Shown one piece after another: positions 16,136-25,714 of a DNA stretch of 64,000 nt. The notes under the pieces are model-generated. The model saw nothing but the letters and a program-made list of their open reading frames with translations. It did no database searches and was not told the DNA's origin. How positions within the stretch are numbered: the stretch's first letter is position 1; each line of letters begins with the position of its first letter. The DNA lies in the NCBI RefSeq assembly GCF_012912005.1, contig NZ_JABBEA010000004.1, positions 62,001 to 126,000 on the forward strand, in the 5' to 3' direction. The position numbers were made by a program, and so were the translations under genes. The stretch is from Paenibacillus sp. SZ31. Its GTDB lineage: Bacteria; Bacillota; Bacilli; Paenibacillales; Paenibacillaceae.

Positions 16136-17970
16136 CAGGCATCCCCCTTACGATCTGTATTCCCACGCAAACCCCAATCAATAAAACGAACAATGCCCTG
16201 ATTCAGCACTTCCAGCTCCTGCCGGTTCATCGCATAATGCCCCATCATCAGCGCATTGACGTACAACATCTCAATGGCAATCGGCGTCATTTGGTCATCC
16301 GGTGACGTTAGCACACGCTGAATAATTGGGTTGTTCACATTCAGGTACAAGGTTGAATATCCCGCCGAACTGATTCCGGAGGATAAAGAGCCAAGGAGAG
16401 AAGAGAACAATTCCGTGCTCTCTTCGCTTGCTTTTTCCAGCGCACGGAGTGTTGAGGATTCCTGCGAAAGAGTGAACAACACCGGCAGATCCGATGGCTT
16501 GAAACCTTTCACCTCAGCTCGACAGCGGAAGCGCTGCAGCGCGGAATCAGCGAGTCGCAACGCATCATAATACTGATTACGCTCAGCCGCTGGCACATCG
16601 GTGAAACTCATCGAGACCTGATCCGGCTGTAGCCGCTCCGTCTGTACGTTGTGCACGGTCATCGGCAGTGTCATCATCAACTCGCTGTCATAGATGTAGC
16701 CGCCGTTAATCACCAGCATCGATTGTGCCGATGCCACATGATGAATCTGACGGTACTCATCGACAGAGGACGTGAAATACAATGTCTCTCCTTCATCGAT
16801 CAGCTCACCCAGCTCCCGGTGGCCTCTCGTGCTCTCAAATGGCAGCCAGCGATGAATCATCGCGTAGAATGCTTGATCCTGCACAGCCAGTGCCTTCATG
16901 GACAAAGCATGCAGGCGAATTAGCTTCTGTAGCCGTTCCGTCTGGCTCTCGGCCATGTCGGCGAGTCCCTTGCGAAGTGCGTCTCCGAGTTCGGAGCGAA
17001 CTTCCTCCAGCTTTTCATTTTCATAAAAATGTTCCCGTGATGCCGTCGGTTGAAGCTCATCTGTCCAGATCAGACATTTCACGAAGAAAGCCCACTCTGG
17101 CAAAATGTTCTCTGCTTTCTCTGAAATCAGCATTCGCTTCAGGTACACCCTGTGAGAACGCTTGGCATTCAGATTAACTGCGTGTGGCAGTACAAAAGCA
17201 ATACCTCCCGTACGGCCTGAAGCCGTCGTCAGCGGAATGAAGTCCTGGAACTTCTCGCCAAGCAGACGTTCACCAAAAGCCAATACCTCTGCTCTGCGTG
17301 AACGTGCGAGTGCAGGGTCCATCAACCAGATCGGCGTCTCGCTATTCACCACGTGTTGTATACCGTCATGATGCAGCGTGACCGGATACGGCAATAACGC
17401 TCCGTAATAGAACAAGGCCTCTTTCACATAATCCGCTTCAAAGTAGTGAGCCGCGTCTGGTGTGCAGCGCAGATATACTTTGGTGCCTGGGGACAGCTGT
17501 GTGTCCAACTGCCGAATCGTATAGGTGCCATCCGGCTTGCCACGCCACTCCATCGAAGGGCCACCCTTCGCGGATTGCGTCAGCATGACAATTTCGTGAC
17601 TTACCATGAAACAAGATAACAACCCGATCCCGAAACGTCCGATAAACGAAGTCTCTCCATCCAGCAGCGCTTGCTGCCCACGTTTCGAGGATTGTCCAAT
17701 CATCGCCAGGAATTCATGGATATCAGCTTCAGTCAAGCCGATGCCGTTGTCCTCCACCATCATGGTCAGTTGCTCACCTGTTCCTGTCAGTTCCACACGC
17801 ACTTCACCCTGATACCCTGGCTCCGCCTCCGTTCGTGCGGTAATCGCATCAGTGGCATTCTGCATCAGTTCGCGCAAGAACACTTTCGGACTGCTATATA
17901 GATGGTTGGATAAAATCTGGATCATACCACTCAGGTTCACTTGAAAACGATATTCATTGGATGCTGTCAT
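16135..17970 (-). CDS. HSP90 family protein (divergent HtpG-like chaperone)
   Basis: 611-residue cytoplasmic GHKL ATPase. The N-terminal nucleotide pocket is clear: FLRELMQNATDA (E34, N38), the DNGIGL motif near residue 80 and FIGRFGIGLLSCFMVS as lid/glycine-rich motif. The middle domain contains LPEWAFFVKCLIWTDELQP and SREHFYENEKLEEV, which match the HSP90 middle region but with clear divergence from canonical HtpG. The C-terminus lacks MEEVD, as expected in bacteria. ATG at 17970 follows GGAAGGTGAG; an upstream in-frame ATG at 18027 has none. Translationally coupled to the helical-repeat gene. Client proteins unknown. Confidence 0.9.
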   Translation of the reverse strand: MTASNEYRFQVNLSGMIQILSNHLYSSPKVFLRELMQNATDAITARTEAEPGYQGEVRVELTGTGEQLTMMVEDNGIGLTEADIHEFLAMIGQSSKRGQQALLDGETSFIGRFGIGLLSCFMVSHEIVMLTQSAKGGPSMEWRGKPDGTYTIRQLDTQLSPGTKVYLRCTPDAAHYFEADYVKEALFYYGALLPYPVTLHHDGIQHVVNSETPIWLMDPALARSRRAEVLAFGERLLGEKFQDFIPLTTASGRTGGIAFVLPHAVNLNAKRSHRVYLKRMLISEKAENILPEWAFFVKCLIWTDELQPTASREHFYENEKLEEVRSELGDALRKGLADMAESQTERLQKLIRLHALSMKALAVQDQAFYAMIHRWLPFESTRGHRELGELIDEGETLYFTSSVDEYRQIHHVASAQSMLVINGGYIYDSELMMTLPMTVHNVQTERLQPDQVSMSFTDVPAAERNQYYDALRLADSALQRFRCRAEVKGFKPSDLPVLFTLSQESSTLRALEKASEESTELFSSLLGSLSSGISSAGYSTLYLNVNNPIIQRVLTSPDDQMTPIAIEMLYVNALMMGHYAMNRQELEVLNQGIVRFIDWGLRGNTDRKGDA

Positions 17971-18538
17971 AACCCACTCACCTTCCTCTACGTCCAAACA
18001 CCATATGTACCCATACGATGTATTCATATGGATGTGTTAGACGAATTCATTATGTAATCGTTAAAAACATACGTTCTCGTGACAGGCACACCAAAACATC
18101 ACGTCAAGCCGGCCCTGGATAACCAAGACCGGCGTTAGATGAATATGTCAGGCATTCATGAGACGTAGGGCCTTTTCTTTCATTACCACGTTACGAAGGG
18201 CAATGAAACGGATGTTCTACCCTTAAAATAAGGATACATGGTACAGGCCATAGTGAAAACAAACCTTAGACCCGATTTGAAGTGGAATTGAGGGGAAGTG
18301 CGCACCCTCCATCCGGGACTATTGACGGAGAGATACATCTTTTTTCGTCATACATTTGAAGTTTGGTTCTGCTTCGTCTGGTCACGCTATGGAATAGTCG
18401 TCAACAACTGGCGGAAGTCAGATCAGAGTGATGTAGAGTTTAGCGAGGAAATTCAACAGATTGAGAAATACACAAACGCAGGTTATGATGTGGAGACATG
18501 TATATTGGGATGATTATAGAGAGGAATGGAACAACCGC
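17971..18538. other. Intergenic region between divergent HSP90-family and rpiR genes
   Basis: 568 bases with no protein I can support. It holds a stem GCCGG/CCGGC (18108-18133) and should contain both promoters, but no heat-shock operator (CIRCE or CtsR-like) was found near the HSP90 gene. An open frame at 18298-18513 has no binding site and no recognisable features. Confidence 0.55.
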
Positions 18539-19333
18539 ATGGAATCCAAACTACTTCAAAAATTAAAATATGCTTCACAATTAACCGCACAGGAGAAGCA
18601 CATTGTGGACTATATCCTGAGCAACCCCGAAGTTGTATTTGATTCTACAGCCCATGAACTGGCTCAGCAGACTTATACAAGCTCATCCACCATTGTTCGC
18701 CTATGCAAAAAGCTGGGCACCAAGGGGTACCCAGACTTTCAGCTCAAGCTTGCTCTTGAATATCAACAGATACCTTCTGCGACGCAAACGCAGGATCATG
18801 CAATTGCAGAACAAGGCAACGTGCTGGCTGCCATCGACTCAGTTCCTTACCTGTATCAGCAGGCGCTGGATGATACGCGCCGGATGTTAAATGCTCCTGT
18901 TTTGCTACGAATCGCGAACTGGGTCAAAAAATCCGGACGTATCGATATCTATGGCAGTGATATGAATTATTATCTGGCTCAGCAAGCTTGTGCCAAGTGG
19001 AATGAACTCGGCATATCTGCGATTGCTCACAATAGTCCCAACATGCATTATTTGAACACGATGAATCCCAACAGCCTGACGCTGTCTTTTGTTATCTCGC
19101 ACACAGGTGAGAATCAATCCATGATTGAAGCTGCCAAAGTGCTGAGCAGCAAACAGATGAAAGTCATCGCTGTTACGGGCAACAACCATTCAACCCTGTC
19201 CAGACATTGCGATGAAACGCTACTGGCTTATGGATACAACGAACAATTACGACTGTCCAAAATGTCTTCAATGGTCTCGGTACTTTATATTTTCGACATG
19301 TTGTACATGGGGAGCATTAGCGATACGTATTAA
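18539..19333 (+). CDS. MurR/RpiR family transcriptional regulator
   Basis: 264-residue regulator of sugar metabolism. The N-terminal HTH_6 domain (residues 1-75) contains ASQLTAQEKHIVDYILSNPE, FDSTAHELAQQTYTSSSTIV and RLCKKLGTKGYPDFQLKLA; the C-terminal SIS sugar-phosphate-binding domain includes SGRIDIYGSDMNYYLAQQAC, FVISHTGENQSMIEAAKVL and MKVIAVTGNNHSTLSRHCDE. I chose ATG at 18539 because it begins the family-typical N-terminus; an AGAGAGGAATGG site lies somewhat upstream, and the frame is open back to 18461. It ends three bases from the convergent oxidoreductase gene, so it may control that sugar locus. Confidence 0.9.
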   Translation: MESKLLQKLKYASQLTAQEKHIVDYILSNPEVVFDSTAHELAQQTYTSSSTIVRLCKKLGTKGYPDFQLKLALEYQQIPSATQTQDHAIAEQGNVLAAIDSVPYLYQQALDDTRRMLNAPVLLRIANWVKKSGRIDIYGSDMNYYLAQQACAKWNELGISAIAHNSPNMHYLNTMNPNSLTLSFVISHTGENQSMIEAAKVLSSKQMKVIAVTGNNHSTLSRHCDETLLAYGYNEQLRLSKMSSMVSVLYIFDMLYMGSISDTY

Positions 19334-19336
19334 CAA

Positions 19337-20326
19337 TTAACGCTGATCCGCTGCAAATACAATCCCGGCATCCTTACGCGCACTCATGAGTACACTCATC
19401 ACAGACTGGCTGTGTTCAAGTAGTTCATAACACCGGTTGTGGTCACCACTTGCATGGATGTCCCTGAACGCTTCCCACTCATAGTACAGCCAATTGGATT
19501 TGCTCTGCGCATTATACTCCTCAGCAGGCTCATTCCCAATTTGAAGCTTGATCTCCCGGCAACCGTTAGCTCCTCCCACAACCTGGAGATAACCTTTCTC
19601 TCCCTGAATGAGCACAAAGTTCATGCTGCTCGTGTCTTTGGCACCTACACATTCCGCAATAAACTCCGGATACTTGAGAACCACAACTCCTGACGTATCA
19701 ATACCGTTTGCATGCTGGTTCGCAGTATACGATACGGCATTCGGACTACCAAACAGATTCATAACAAAATGAAGATTATAAATATTGATATCCATCAGCG
19801 CTCCACCAGAGAATTGTGGATTAAATACATTCGGTGTTTGCCCTGTAAGCAGATCATTGTATTTGCGCGAGTATTGACTGTAGTTACACTGGATGAGTTT
19901 GATCGGACCAAGCTTCGGTAGTTGCTCCTGTATGACTTTAATATTGGGCAGATGAATGTTGGAGATGGCTTCAAACAGCAACAGATTCTTTTCTTTCGCA
20001 AGTGCAATCAGCGTCTCTGCTTCCTGAAGCGTAGACGTGAACGGTTTTTCACAGACGACATGCTTGCCATGTTGAAGTGCCTGATAGGCCTGTTCGTAGT
20101 GCATGCTGTTTGGTGAAGCAATATATATGAGATCTACATTCGCATCTGAAAATAGGGATTCCAGGTCCGTATAGATGGTACTTACCCCATATTTACCCGC
20201 AAGCTCCTGTGCTGTCTCTCTCTTCCGGGAGTACATCGCTGTACAAGTGACATCTTCCAGTTCATTTATCGCAGACAAAATGGCATCCACAATGGACCCT
20301 GTACCAATCGTTGCTATATTCATCAT
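19337..20326 (-). CDS. Gfo/Idh/MocA family NAD(P)-dependent oxidoreductase
   Basis: 329 residues. The N-terminal Rossmann fold opens NIATIGTGSIVDAIL, and the family signature is GKHVVCEKPFTSTLQEAE near residue 90; the C-terminal half is the alpha/beta sheet domain (GGALMDINIYNLHFVMNLFG). Such enzymes oxidise or reduce sugars, inositols or sugar acids in the cytoplasm. ATG at 20326 follows AGGAG, only 27 bases after the second oxidoreductase of the same family, so the two form an operon. The substrate cannot be read from sequence. Confidence 0.93.
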   Translation of the reverse strand: MMNIATIGTGSIVDAILSAINELEDVTCTAMYSRKRETAQELAGKYGVSTIYTDLESLFSDANVDLIYIASPNSMHYEQAYQALQHGKHVVCEKPFTSTLQEAETLIALAKEKNLLLFEAISNIHLPNIKVIQEQLPKLGPIKLIQCNYSQYSRKYNDLLTGQTPNVFNPQFSGGALMDINIYNLHFVMNLFGSPNAVSYTANQHANGIDTSGVVVLKYPEFIAECVGAKDTSSMNFVLIQGEKGYLQVVGGANGCREIKLQIGNEPAEEYNAQSKSNWLYYEWEAFRDIHASGDHNRCYELLEHSQSVMSVLMSARKDAGIVFAADQR

Positions 20327-20353
20327 ATTGTTTTCGCTCCTGTCGTTGATTTG

Positions 20354-21367
20354 TTAGTTGGCTTTCTTCGCCGCTTCGATTCCATCATGTAAAATATCCA
20401 ACACATATAGAACCTCTTTATCCTTGACCGGTTTATCACCGTTATGTCGAATGGCATGAAGCAGGCGATCATATATAATGCCATAGTCCGTTGCTTCTGA
20501 AGGAACTTTCTCCGTATGTGATGTTCCGTCATTGTCCACATAACTAATCGTACCCCAGTTATCCTCTGATTCAGCTTCAATGGATATCCTGGTTCGTCCA
20601 TCTCCACTTTTCGTTTGGTGCCCACTGCTATATTTAACGAAGCTTCCCCGATCCCCGTGCACAATGAATTTCGGATGCTCGATCTTCACAAGCAGGCTGC
20701 ATTTAATCGTAGCCTTCATTCGTCCATAACGAAAATCAATATCGATATAATCATCAGATTCACCCGGAGCGATCAAACTCCGAACATCATAATCAATTCG
20801 GTCGGCTAGGCCATATATAGAGATTAACTGATCAATGGTATGCACGGCCAAGCCATGCAGCAATCCAAATCCGCTTCTGGCGTACTGTGGGTGAAAATAA
20901 TCATAGTGAGACTGGATTTCAACAATATTCCCCAGTTTGCCGCTCTCAATCACTTTTTTCAACGTCAGGAAGTCACCATCATATCTGCGATTTTGATTCG
21001 CCATAGCGATGAGATTTTTGCGATTGGCTAGTTCAAGGATATCTTCGGCTTCCGCAGAAGTGGAGGCAAAAGGTTTCTCCACCAGCACATGTTTCCCGTG
21101 TTCCAATGCCAGCTTGGCGTACTCTACATGGCTATCCACATGGGTGGCAATAACAATCAATTCAATCTCATCATCTTGCAATATGTCTTCGATATTCGTC
21201 GAAAAAGTAATCTCGGGATAGAGTGATTCACGCTCAGTATCGCCAACCCGATCTTCCTCCCGACGGTATATCGTCTTCACCTTGATGTATTCTTTCTTGT
21301 CCAGATAAGGCAAATGATAATTCACCACTGCGTTCCCGAATCCGATGATCGCCACATTTAATAACAT
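20354..21367 (-). CDS. Gfo/Idh/MocA family oxidoreductase
   Basis: 337 residues. Rossmann start NVAIIGFGNAVVNYHLPYL, dinucleotide-binding strand IELIVIATHVDSHVEYAKL, and the signature GKHVLVEKPFASTSAEAE near residue 95. The downstream part (SHYDYFHPQYARSGFGLLHG; LAVHTIDQLISIYGLADRID) resembles the YvaA/IolU-type scyllo-inositol or sugar dehydrogenases. ATG at 21367 follows AGAGGAGTGAGCG. First gene of a two-gene operon with 19337-20326; the two proteins are paralogous but not a recent duplication. Confidence 0.92.
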   Translation of the reverse strand: MLLNVAIIGFGNAVVNYHLPYLDKKEYIKVKTIYRREEDRVGDTERESLYPEITFSTNIEDILQDDEIELIVIATHVDSHVEYAKLALEHGKHVLVEKPFASTSAEAEDILELANRKNLIAMANQNRRYDGDFLTLKKVIESGKLGNIVEIQSHYDYFHPQYARSGFGLLHGLAVHTIDQLISIYGLADRIDYDVRSLIAPGESDDYIDIDFRYGRMKATIKCSLLVKIEHPKFIVHGDRGSFVKYSSGHQTKSGDGRTRISIEAESEDNWGTISYVDNDGTSHTEKVPSEATDYGIIYDRLLHAIRHNGDKPVKDKEVLYVLDILHDGIEAAKKAN

Positions 21368-21607
21368 GATCGCTCACTCCTCTGCTCTGGTTCAGTGTAA
21401 TGTTATCACGATCAAGTCAGGCGGAGAATGCTTTGGGACGGGATTGGCAGCATCATGCGCAATTCGATTTCAGGTTGGAATGTGTATGAAATCCAATTTC
21501 ATTCTCTTCTTTTTTTCATATTCGAGATCTAACATATCTTCCATAGTTTACCGATATAACATAAGGCGTTAATTACATACATATAGAACGAAGGGGACGA
21601 TGAACAA

Positions 21608-22894
21608 ATGAAAACCGGGTATACATACTTACAACGCACCATCTGTACTTTACTGTTATTTGTACTCATTGCAGCAGTGACATTGGGAGGCGGAACTGCA
21701 GCCCAAGCAGCTTCACTCAGCCAATCCACAGTGTATTATGAATCCGATGGCGTCTTGTACAAAGTATCCGCTGATGGCAGCAATACGACAGAAGTATTAA
21801 TTGATTTCCAAGGGGTGGACTTGCTCGCAGCAGGCTCTTATCTCTACTACACGCAGACTGCTTCTTCCACAACATTGCTTCGGGTTCCGAATGACGGGTC
21901 CAGTGATGCGGCAGAGACATTTGCTACAGATGTACTCAGCTATTATACGGATAACGGATTCATCTATTATCTGGATGCTACAGGTACGATTTATCGCGCT
22001 AATGGCAATAGTGACGCTTCAGCTGTCACCAAGATTGCTGACAAGGCCGATACCGATTTCCCATTTCTTCTGGTAGCCAAAGGGCGTGCCTACTATAACG
22101 CACTGGTTAACGGGAACACGTGGATCGTATCCAAAACGTCCAACGGCAGTGGAGCTGTGCAGCGGATTGCCGCAGGCGCAGTGGAAGGACGTTATTTTAC
22201 GAATCAAGCCAAAAACGAACTGCAACTGATGGTAAATACAGACCCCTACGAGGAGTTTTACTCCACCAATGCTGTTGTCATGTATAAAGTGAATTACAAC
22301 ACTGGCAAGGCAACTGCGGTTAATCCCAAAGCCAAACTGGATGTGAATGCTGTATATTCCGGTGGTTGGGGAAATAATCTTTACGTGTATAACAAGGGAA
22401 TCGTTCTCGACAGTAACAGGGATTACAATTATTCCAAAGGCAAAGCATTTGCATTGACGACTTCAGCCAAAACGCTTCAGCTTCACAACAAGAGCGTCCG
22501 AGAAGTAAGTGCACTCGGTACAGACAAAGTTGTCCTTATTGATGTCGACAAAAAGGCTTATGCCAAAACCGTCTCGGGCAACAAAGTGACCAAGTCTGCC
22601 AACCTGAACCTAAACAATGTAACGTATGTTACGAATCAGTTGACGAATGGTACACCTACATTTGCGTACATCTCGGGTAACAATGCTCTCTACTCGGTCA
22701 GCACGGCTCTCAAGGTAACTAAACTTACCAGTGACGAATGGGATGCATTCCATCTCAGAGATGATGTTCCGGGCATGTTCTACATTAATGCCAAAGATCA
22801 GTATCGCTTGTATCATGTGCAATCTAATGGAACAGGGAAAAAAGTAATGAGTGACGTTTTCCTCGACAATATTCTATTGGTAACACCGTACTAA
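21608..22894 (+). CDS. Secreted DUF5050-type beta-propeller protein
   Basis: 428 residues. A signal peptide (LLLFVLIAAVTLGGGTAAQA, cleaved near residue 36) precedes repeated short beta-strand units such as STVYYESDGVLYKVSADGSN, SYLYYTQTASSTTLLRVPND and GFIYYLDATGTIYRANGNSD, which match DUF5050 / TolB-like propeller repeats. It is likely exported and folds as a propeller in the wall space. No catalytic motif or anchoring domain is visible. The gene is monocistronic with its own terminator at 22948. Function unknown. Confidence 0.85.
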   Translation: MKTGYTYLQRTICTLLLFVLIAAVTLGGGTAAQAASLSQSTVYYESDGVLYKVSADGSNTTEVLIDFQGVDLLAAGSYLYYTQTASSTTLLRVPNDGSSDAAETFATDVLSYYTDNGFIYYLDATGTIYRANGNSDASAVTKIADKADTDFPFLLVAKGRAYYNALVNGNTWIVSKTSNGSGAVQRIAAGAVEGRYFTNQAKNELQLMVNTDPYEEFYSTNAVVMYKVNYNTGKATAVNPKAKLDVNAVYSGGWGNNLYVYNKGIVLDSNRDYNYSKGKAFALTTSAKTLQLHNKSVREVSALGTDKVVLIDVDKKAYAKTVSGNKVTKSANLNLNNVTYVTNQLTNGTPTFAYISGNNALYSVSTALKVTKLTSDEWDAFHLRDDVPGMFYINAKDQYRLYHVQSNGTGKKVMSDVFLDNILLVTPY

Positions 22895-22947
22895 CATATC
22901 CTGTTGATTCAGGCGTGTAGCCCATTTAACGGACTTATCCATAACAA

Positions 22948-22992
22948 AAAGGATTACCTTGCAGCCATACAGGCTCTTGGTAGTCCTTTTTT
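22948..22992 (+). terminator. Terminator of the DUF5050 gene
   Basis: AAAGGATTACC (22948-22958) pairs with GGTAGTCCTTT (22979-22989) and is followed by further T residues. Confidence 0.85.
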
Positions 22993-23035
22993 TGTTGTCG
23001 AAAACTATTTTTCAAAAACATCTTCCATATGAGAA

Positions 23036-23050
23036 TGATAATTGTTATCA
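23036..23050. promoter_or_regulatory. Fur box upstream of AraC/substrate-binding regulator
   Basis: TGATAATTGTTATCA fits the Bacillus 7-1-7 Fur consensus TGATAATnATTATCA with a single mismatch, 31 bases before the start codon at 23081. It implies iron-repressed expression of this regulator. Confidence 0.82.
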
Positions 23051-23080
23051 TTAAGAAAATAAGACAAAAGGATGGTCCGT

Positions 23081-24706
23081 ATGACTGAACAGTTTCCCTT
23101 CATTGCTGAAACCTCATCTCTACCGCTCCTCTCCTCCATGTGCCGTGTGCGTCGTGGGGAGAATTTCCGTGTGCAAGGCAAGACGGTGTCCCGGCCCATG
23201 CTCTGTCTTATTTTGCAAGGAGACGGTGTTCTGGTCCTGAATGATACAGTCTATACGGCGCAAGCGGGCAGCTTATTCGTGTTGAAGTCAGGTACAACCA
23301 TCGAGGCCGCTGCACGCTCGAATGGGACCGAATTTATATTGCTAAGCATGGATACGGTTCGTTTGCAGCAAGTGCGGGGCGAATGGAAAATGACCTCTTC
23401 ACCCGCCTTCCCGCTGGATTGGCAGACAGGCAGATTGCTGGTTCGTCACGAGCAGCAGGCTGTATCACGTATGGAACAGCTCTATGAAACCTATCGCGGT
23501 CTTCAACCGGATCACTTTATCAGCATACATAGCCAGCTGCATGAACTACTGCAGTTTCTCTCGGAGAACCGGCTGGAAGCCAATCATGAGAAAGTGGACC
23601 CTGCCTTGGAACGCAGCATTATGTACATGCGACATTACATGAGTGAAGGAATTAGCATGGATCAGCTTGCCAAGATCGCTGGACTTACTCCCAGCTCCTA
23701 CTCACGCAGTTTCAAGAAGGCCAAAGGCATGTCGCCGACCGATTACCTGAATCGTTTACGTATAGACGAAGCCAAAAAACAGCTGACTGAGGAACCATGT
23801 GTCCTCAAAGACGTCGCGGTATCTGTCGGGTATGGCAATGAGTATTATTTTAGCCGCAAATTCAAACAAACCTTGGGCATTGCTCCCAGCGTATATATGA
23901 AAAGAGATCAACTTCGCGTAGCTACAGCATCCATCATGGGATTCCATGAGAATCTGGCCTCGCTTGGACTGCGCCCTGTAGCTGTACTGGAAGGAGTGCT
24001 TGACCGAGAATCGGATGAATATGAACAAGAACGCCGATTAACCAGACAATTCGATCAACTTCGGCAGGCGAAGCCAGACTTGATCATCGGTGACTTTTAC
24101 CATAAGCCTTATTATGATCGCCTGAAAAGTATTGCACCCACCATTATCTTGGAGTCCACTGACGACTGGAAAGAGAACCATATTCGCATAGCCGAACTGG
24201 TCGGACGTGAGAAGCAAGCGTTGCTGAATTTCAAGGAACTTGCGTTCCGCAAACTTGAAGCAGGCTTAAGCCTACAACCTTATTTCGGACAAAAACGTAT
24301 CGCTCTTATGGAGATTACGAATCAATTCATTCGATTACAGGGGACTGGCGAGCATCCATTAAATCACTTGTTGTATGCTGAATTGGGACTCCATCCTGCC
24401 CAGCTTGTATCTCCTGAAAGTTCAAGAAATGAGTATGTTGCGGATAATATCCCCGTGTTGGATACGGATTATCTGTTGATCCATCGTGCTTCGCTTCAGC
24501 CTGCCAGTGAAAAGGTATTCCGCCGTATGAAGCAAACGGCATCCTGGAATCGCTGCCCTGCCGTGTTGCATGGTGACGTTCACGATATCTCAAATTGGCA
24601 ATTGTTATGCTGGACCCCGGCGGGCCGGTTGCAGATTCTGAACGAACTGGAGCAGATTGCTCAGCAGTCTGTGGTCTTTCCTCAGGCAGGTCTGATCGGA
24701 CATTAG
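23081..24706 (+). CDS. AraC-type activator fused to siderophore-binding-protein domain (Btr/YbbB-like)
   Basis: 541 residues in three parts: an N-terminal cupin (GENFRVQGKTVSRPMLCLIL, residues 1-130), an AraC DNA-binding domain at about 180-275 (SMDQLAKIAGLTPSSYSRSF; VLKDVAVSVGYGNEYYFSRK), and a C-terminal TroA-like periplasmic-binding domain at about 285-541 (SIMGFHENLASLGLRPVAVL; QAKPDLIIGDFYHKPYYDRL). This is the architecture of B. subtilis Btr, which senses ferric bacillibactin and activates its uptake genes. No signal peptide, so the binding domain acts as a cytoplasmic sensor. The start ATG follows AAAGGATGG; a Fur box lies just upstream. Unusually no siderophore ABC transporter is next to it; the target lies elsewhere. 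Confidence 0.92.
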   Translation: MTEQFPFIAETSSLPLLSSMCRVRRGENFRVQGKTVSRPMLCLILQGDGVLVLNDTVYTAQAGSLFVLKSGTTIEAAARSNGTEFILLSMDTVRLQQVRGEWKMTSSPAFPLDWQTGRLLVRHEQQAVSRMEQLYETYRGLQPDHFISIHSQLHELLQFLSENRLEANHEKVDPALERSIMYMRHYMSEGISMDQLAKIAGLTPSSYSRSFKKAKGMSPTDYLNRLRIDEAKKQLTEEPCVLKDVAVSVGYGNEYYFSRKFKQTLGIAPSVYMKRDQLRVATASIMGFHENLASLGLRPVAVLEGVLDRESDEYEQERRLTRQFDQLRQAKPDLIIGDFYHKPYYDRLKSIAPTIILESTDDWKENHIRIAELVGREKQALLNFKELAFRKLEAGLSLQPYFGQKRIALMEITNQFIRLQGTGEHPLNHLLYAELGLHPAQLVSPESSRNEYVADNIPVLDTDYLLIHRASLQPASEKVFRRMKQTASWNRCPAVLHGDVHDISNWQLLCWTPAGRLQILNELEQIAQQSVVFPQAGLIGH

Positions 24707-24800
24707 ATGTGAATATCTGCTCGAAACGAATTGCCTGATGTGCAGTGTTATTTTCCCCATCGTGTTCCTTCATTATATTTCAGTAAGATATTGTACAAAC

Positions 24801-24836
24801 CAAAGGGCCCTCTCCTCTAACGGAAAGGGCCCTTTG
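24801..24836. terminator. Bidirectional terminator
   Basis: CAAAGGGCCCT and AGGGCCCTTTG pair exactly, with an inner TCC/GGA step. It separates the convergent Btr-like gene and gbsR-like gene. T-runs are short, so strength is uncertain. Confidence 0.7.
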
Positions 24837-24843
24837 CATGTAA

Positions 24844-25419
24844 TTATGAATGTTCCTTGATCTCTTCCTTCGGAACCAGCTTGTATATCTCTTCATCTTC
24901 CATGGTATCAATCAACCGATCCAACCATTTGTAGTATGCTTCCGCTTGCAAAACCTTATGTTTGTCTTCCATCAGAATGTGGATAAGTTCAGCGTCTGCC
25001 TGCTCATCCAGATCTTCAACTAACCGATTCAGTTCTTCAATCGATTTGCGTAGAATCTGAAGGTTACTCTCCACAGCTTTTCTCCACTTAATCGCAAAAT
25101 AATCCGTAAATGTCTGATGCCAGTCATATTCTACTTCATATAGGTCTTTCCTGGAGCCTTTGCTCCATACTTTGTTTACCATTTTCAAATCCAGCAGTGT
25201 TCGTACACCTGTACTCATACTCGTTTTGCTCATTTCCATTTCCCGTCCCATATCGTCAAGGGTCATTGGCTTGTCTGCAAAAAATAGCAATCCATATAAG
25301 TGTCCCGTAGACAGCGTAACGCCGTAAAGATCCATATTACGTCCAATGGCTTCAATGACGCGTTTACGAATCCTCAGCACGGTTGCCTGCTGTTCCTCTT
25401 GTAAATGGTCCAAGCCCAT
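24844..25419 (-). CDS. GbsR/MarR family choline/betaine-responsive repressor
   Basis: 191-residue cytoplasmic winged-helix regulator. The DNA-binding part contains LSTGHLYGLLFFADKPMTLD and EMEMSKTSMSTGVRTLLDLK, typical of GbsR, the B. subtilis choline sensor that represses gbsAB and opuB. ATG at 25419 follows GGAGGTTGC; the frame is open further upstream to 25542 but without a binding site. It diverges from the glycine betaine transporter genes, whose promoter carries a perfect palindrome, so it almost certainly controls them. The C-terminal helix AYYKWLDRLIDTMEDEEIYK is also family-typical. Confidence 0.9.
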   Translation of the reverse strand: MGLDHLQEEQQATVLRIRKRVIEAIGRNMDLYGVTLSTGHLYGLLFFADKPMTLDDMGREMEMSKTSMSTGVRTLLDLKMVNKVWSKGSRKDLYEVEYDWHQTFTDYFAIKWRKAVESNLQILRKSIEELNRLVEDLDEQADAELIHILMEDKHKVLQAEAYYKWLDRLIDTMEDEEIYKLVPKEEIKEHS

Positions 25420-25714
25420 GCTTGCAACCTCCATTCTGAACATTCCACAGTCTTGGCAAAAATATTGCAACACTTTAAAAGTCCTGCTTACATGGGAAAG
25501 CATCCGGCCGGACATCCTATATGCCAGAGGGCTTTCTTTCACCCAATGTATGAAAATGGGAACTTTACCAGGCTACATTTGCCTATGACTATCTTTTAAC
25601 CAAAAAATTCAGCTTCAATTCAGCTCATTTTCTATTGTAGGAAAAGCGATATCAAATGTAAAGGAACCTTATTAGACAGAATAAGGAGAACGACGGAGCA
25701 TATGGGAGGAAAAC

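Noticed and set aside
18298..18513. Small open frame before the rpiR gene
   Set aside because: No ribosome binding site and no recognisable composition; overlaps the regulator leader.
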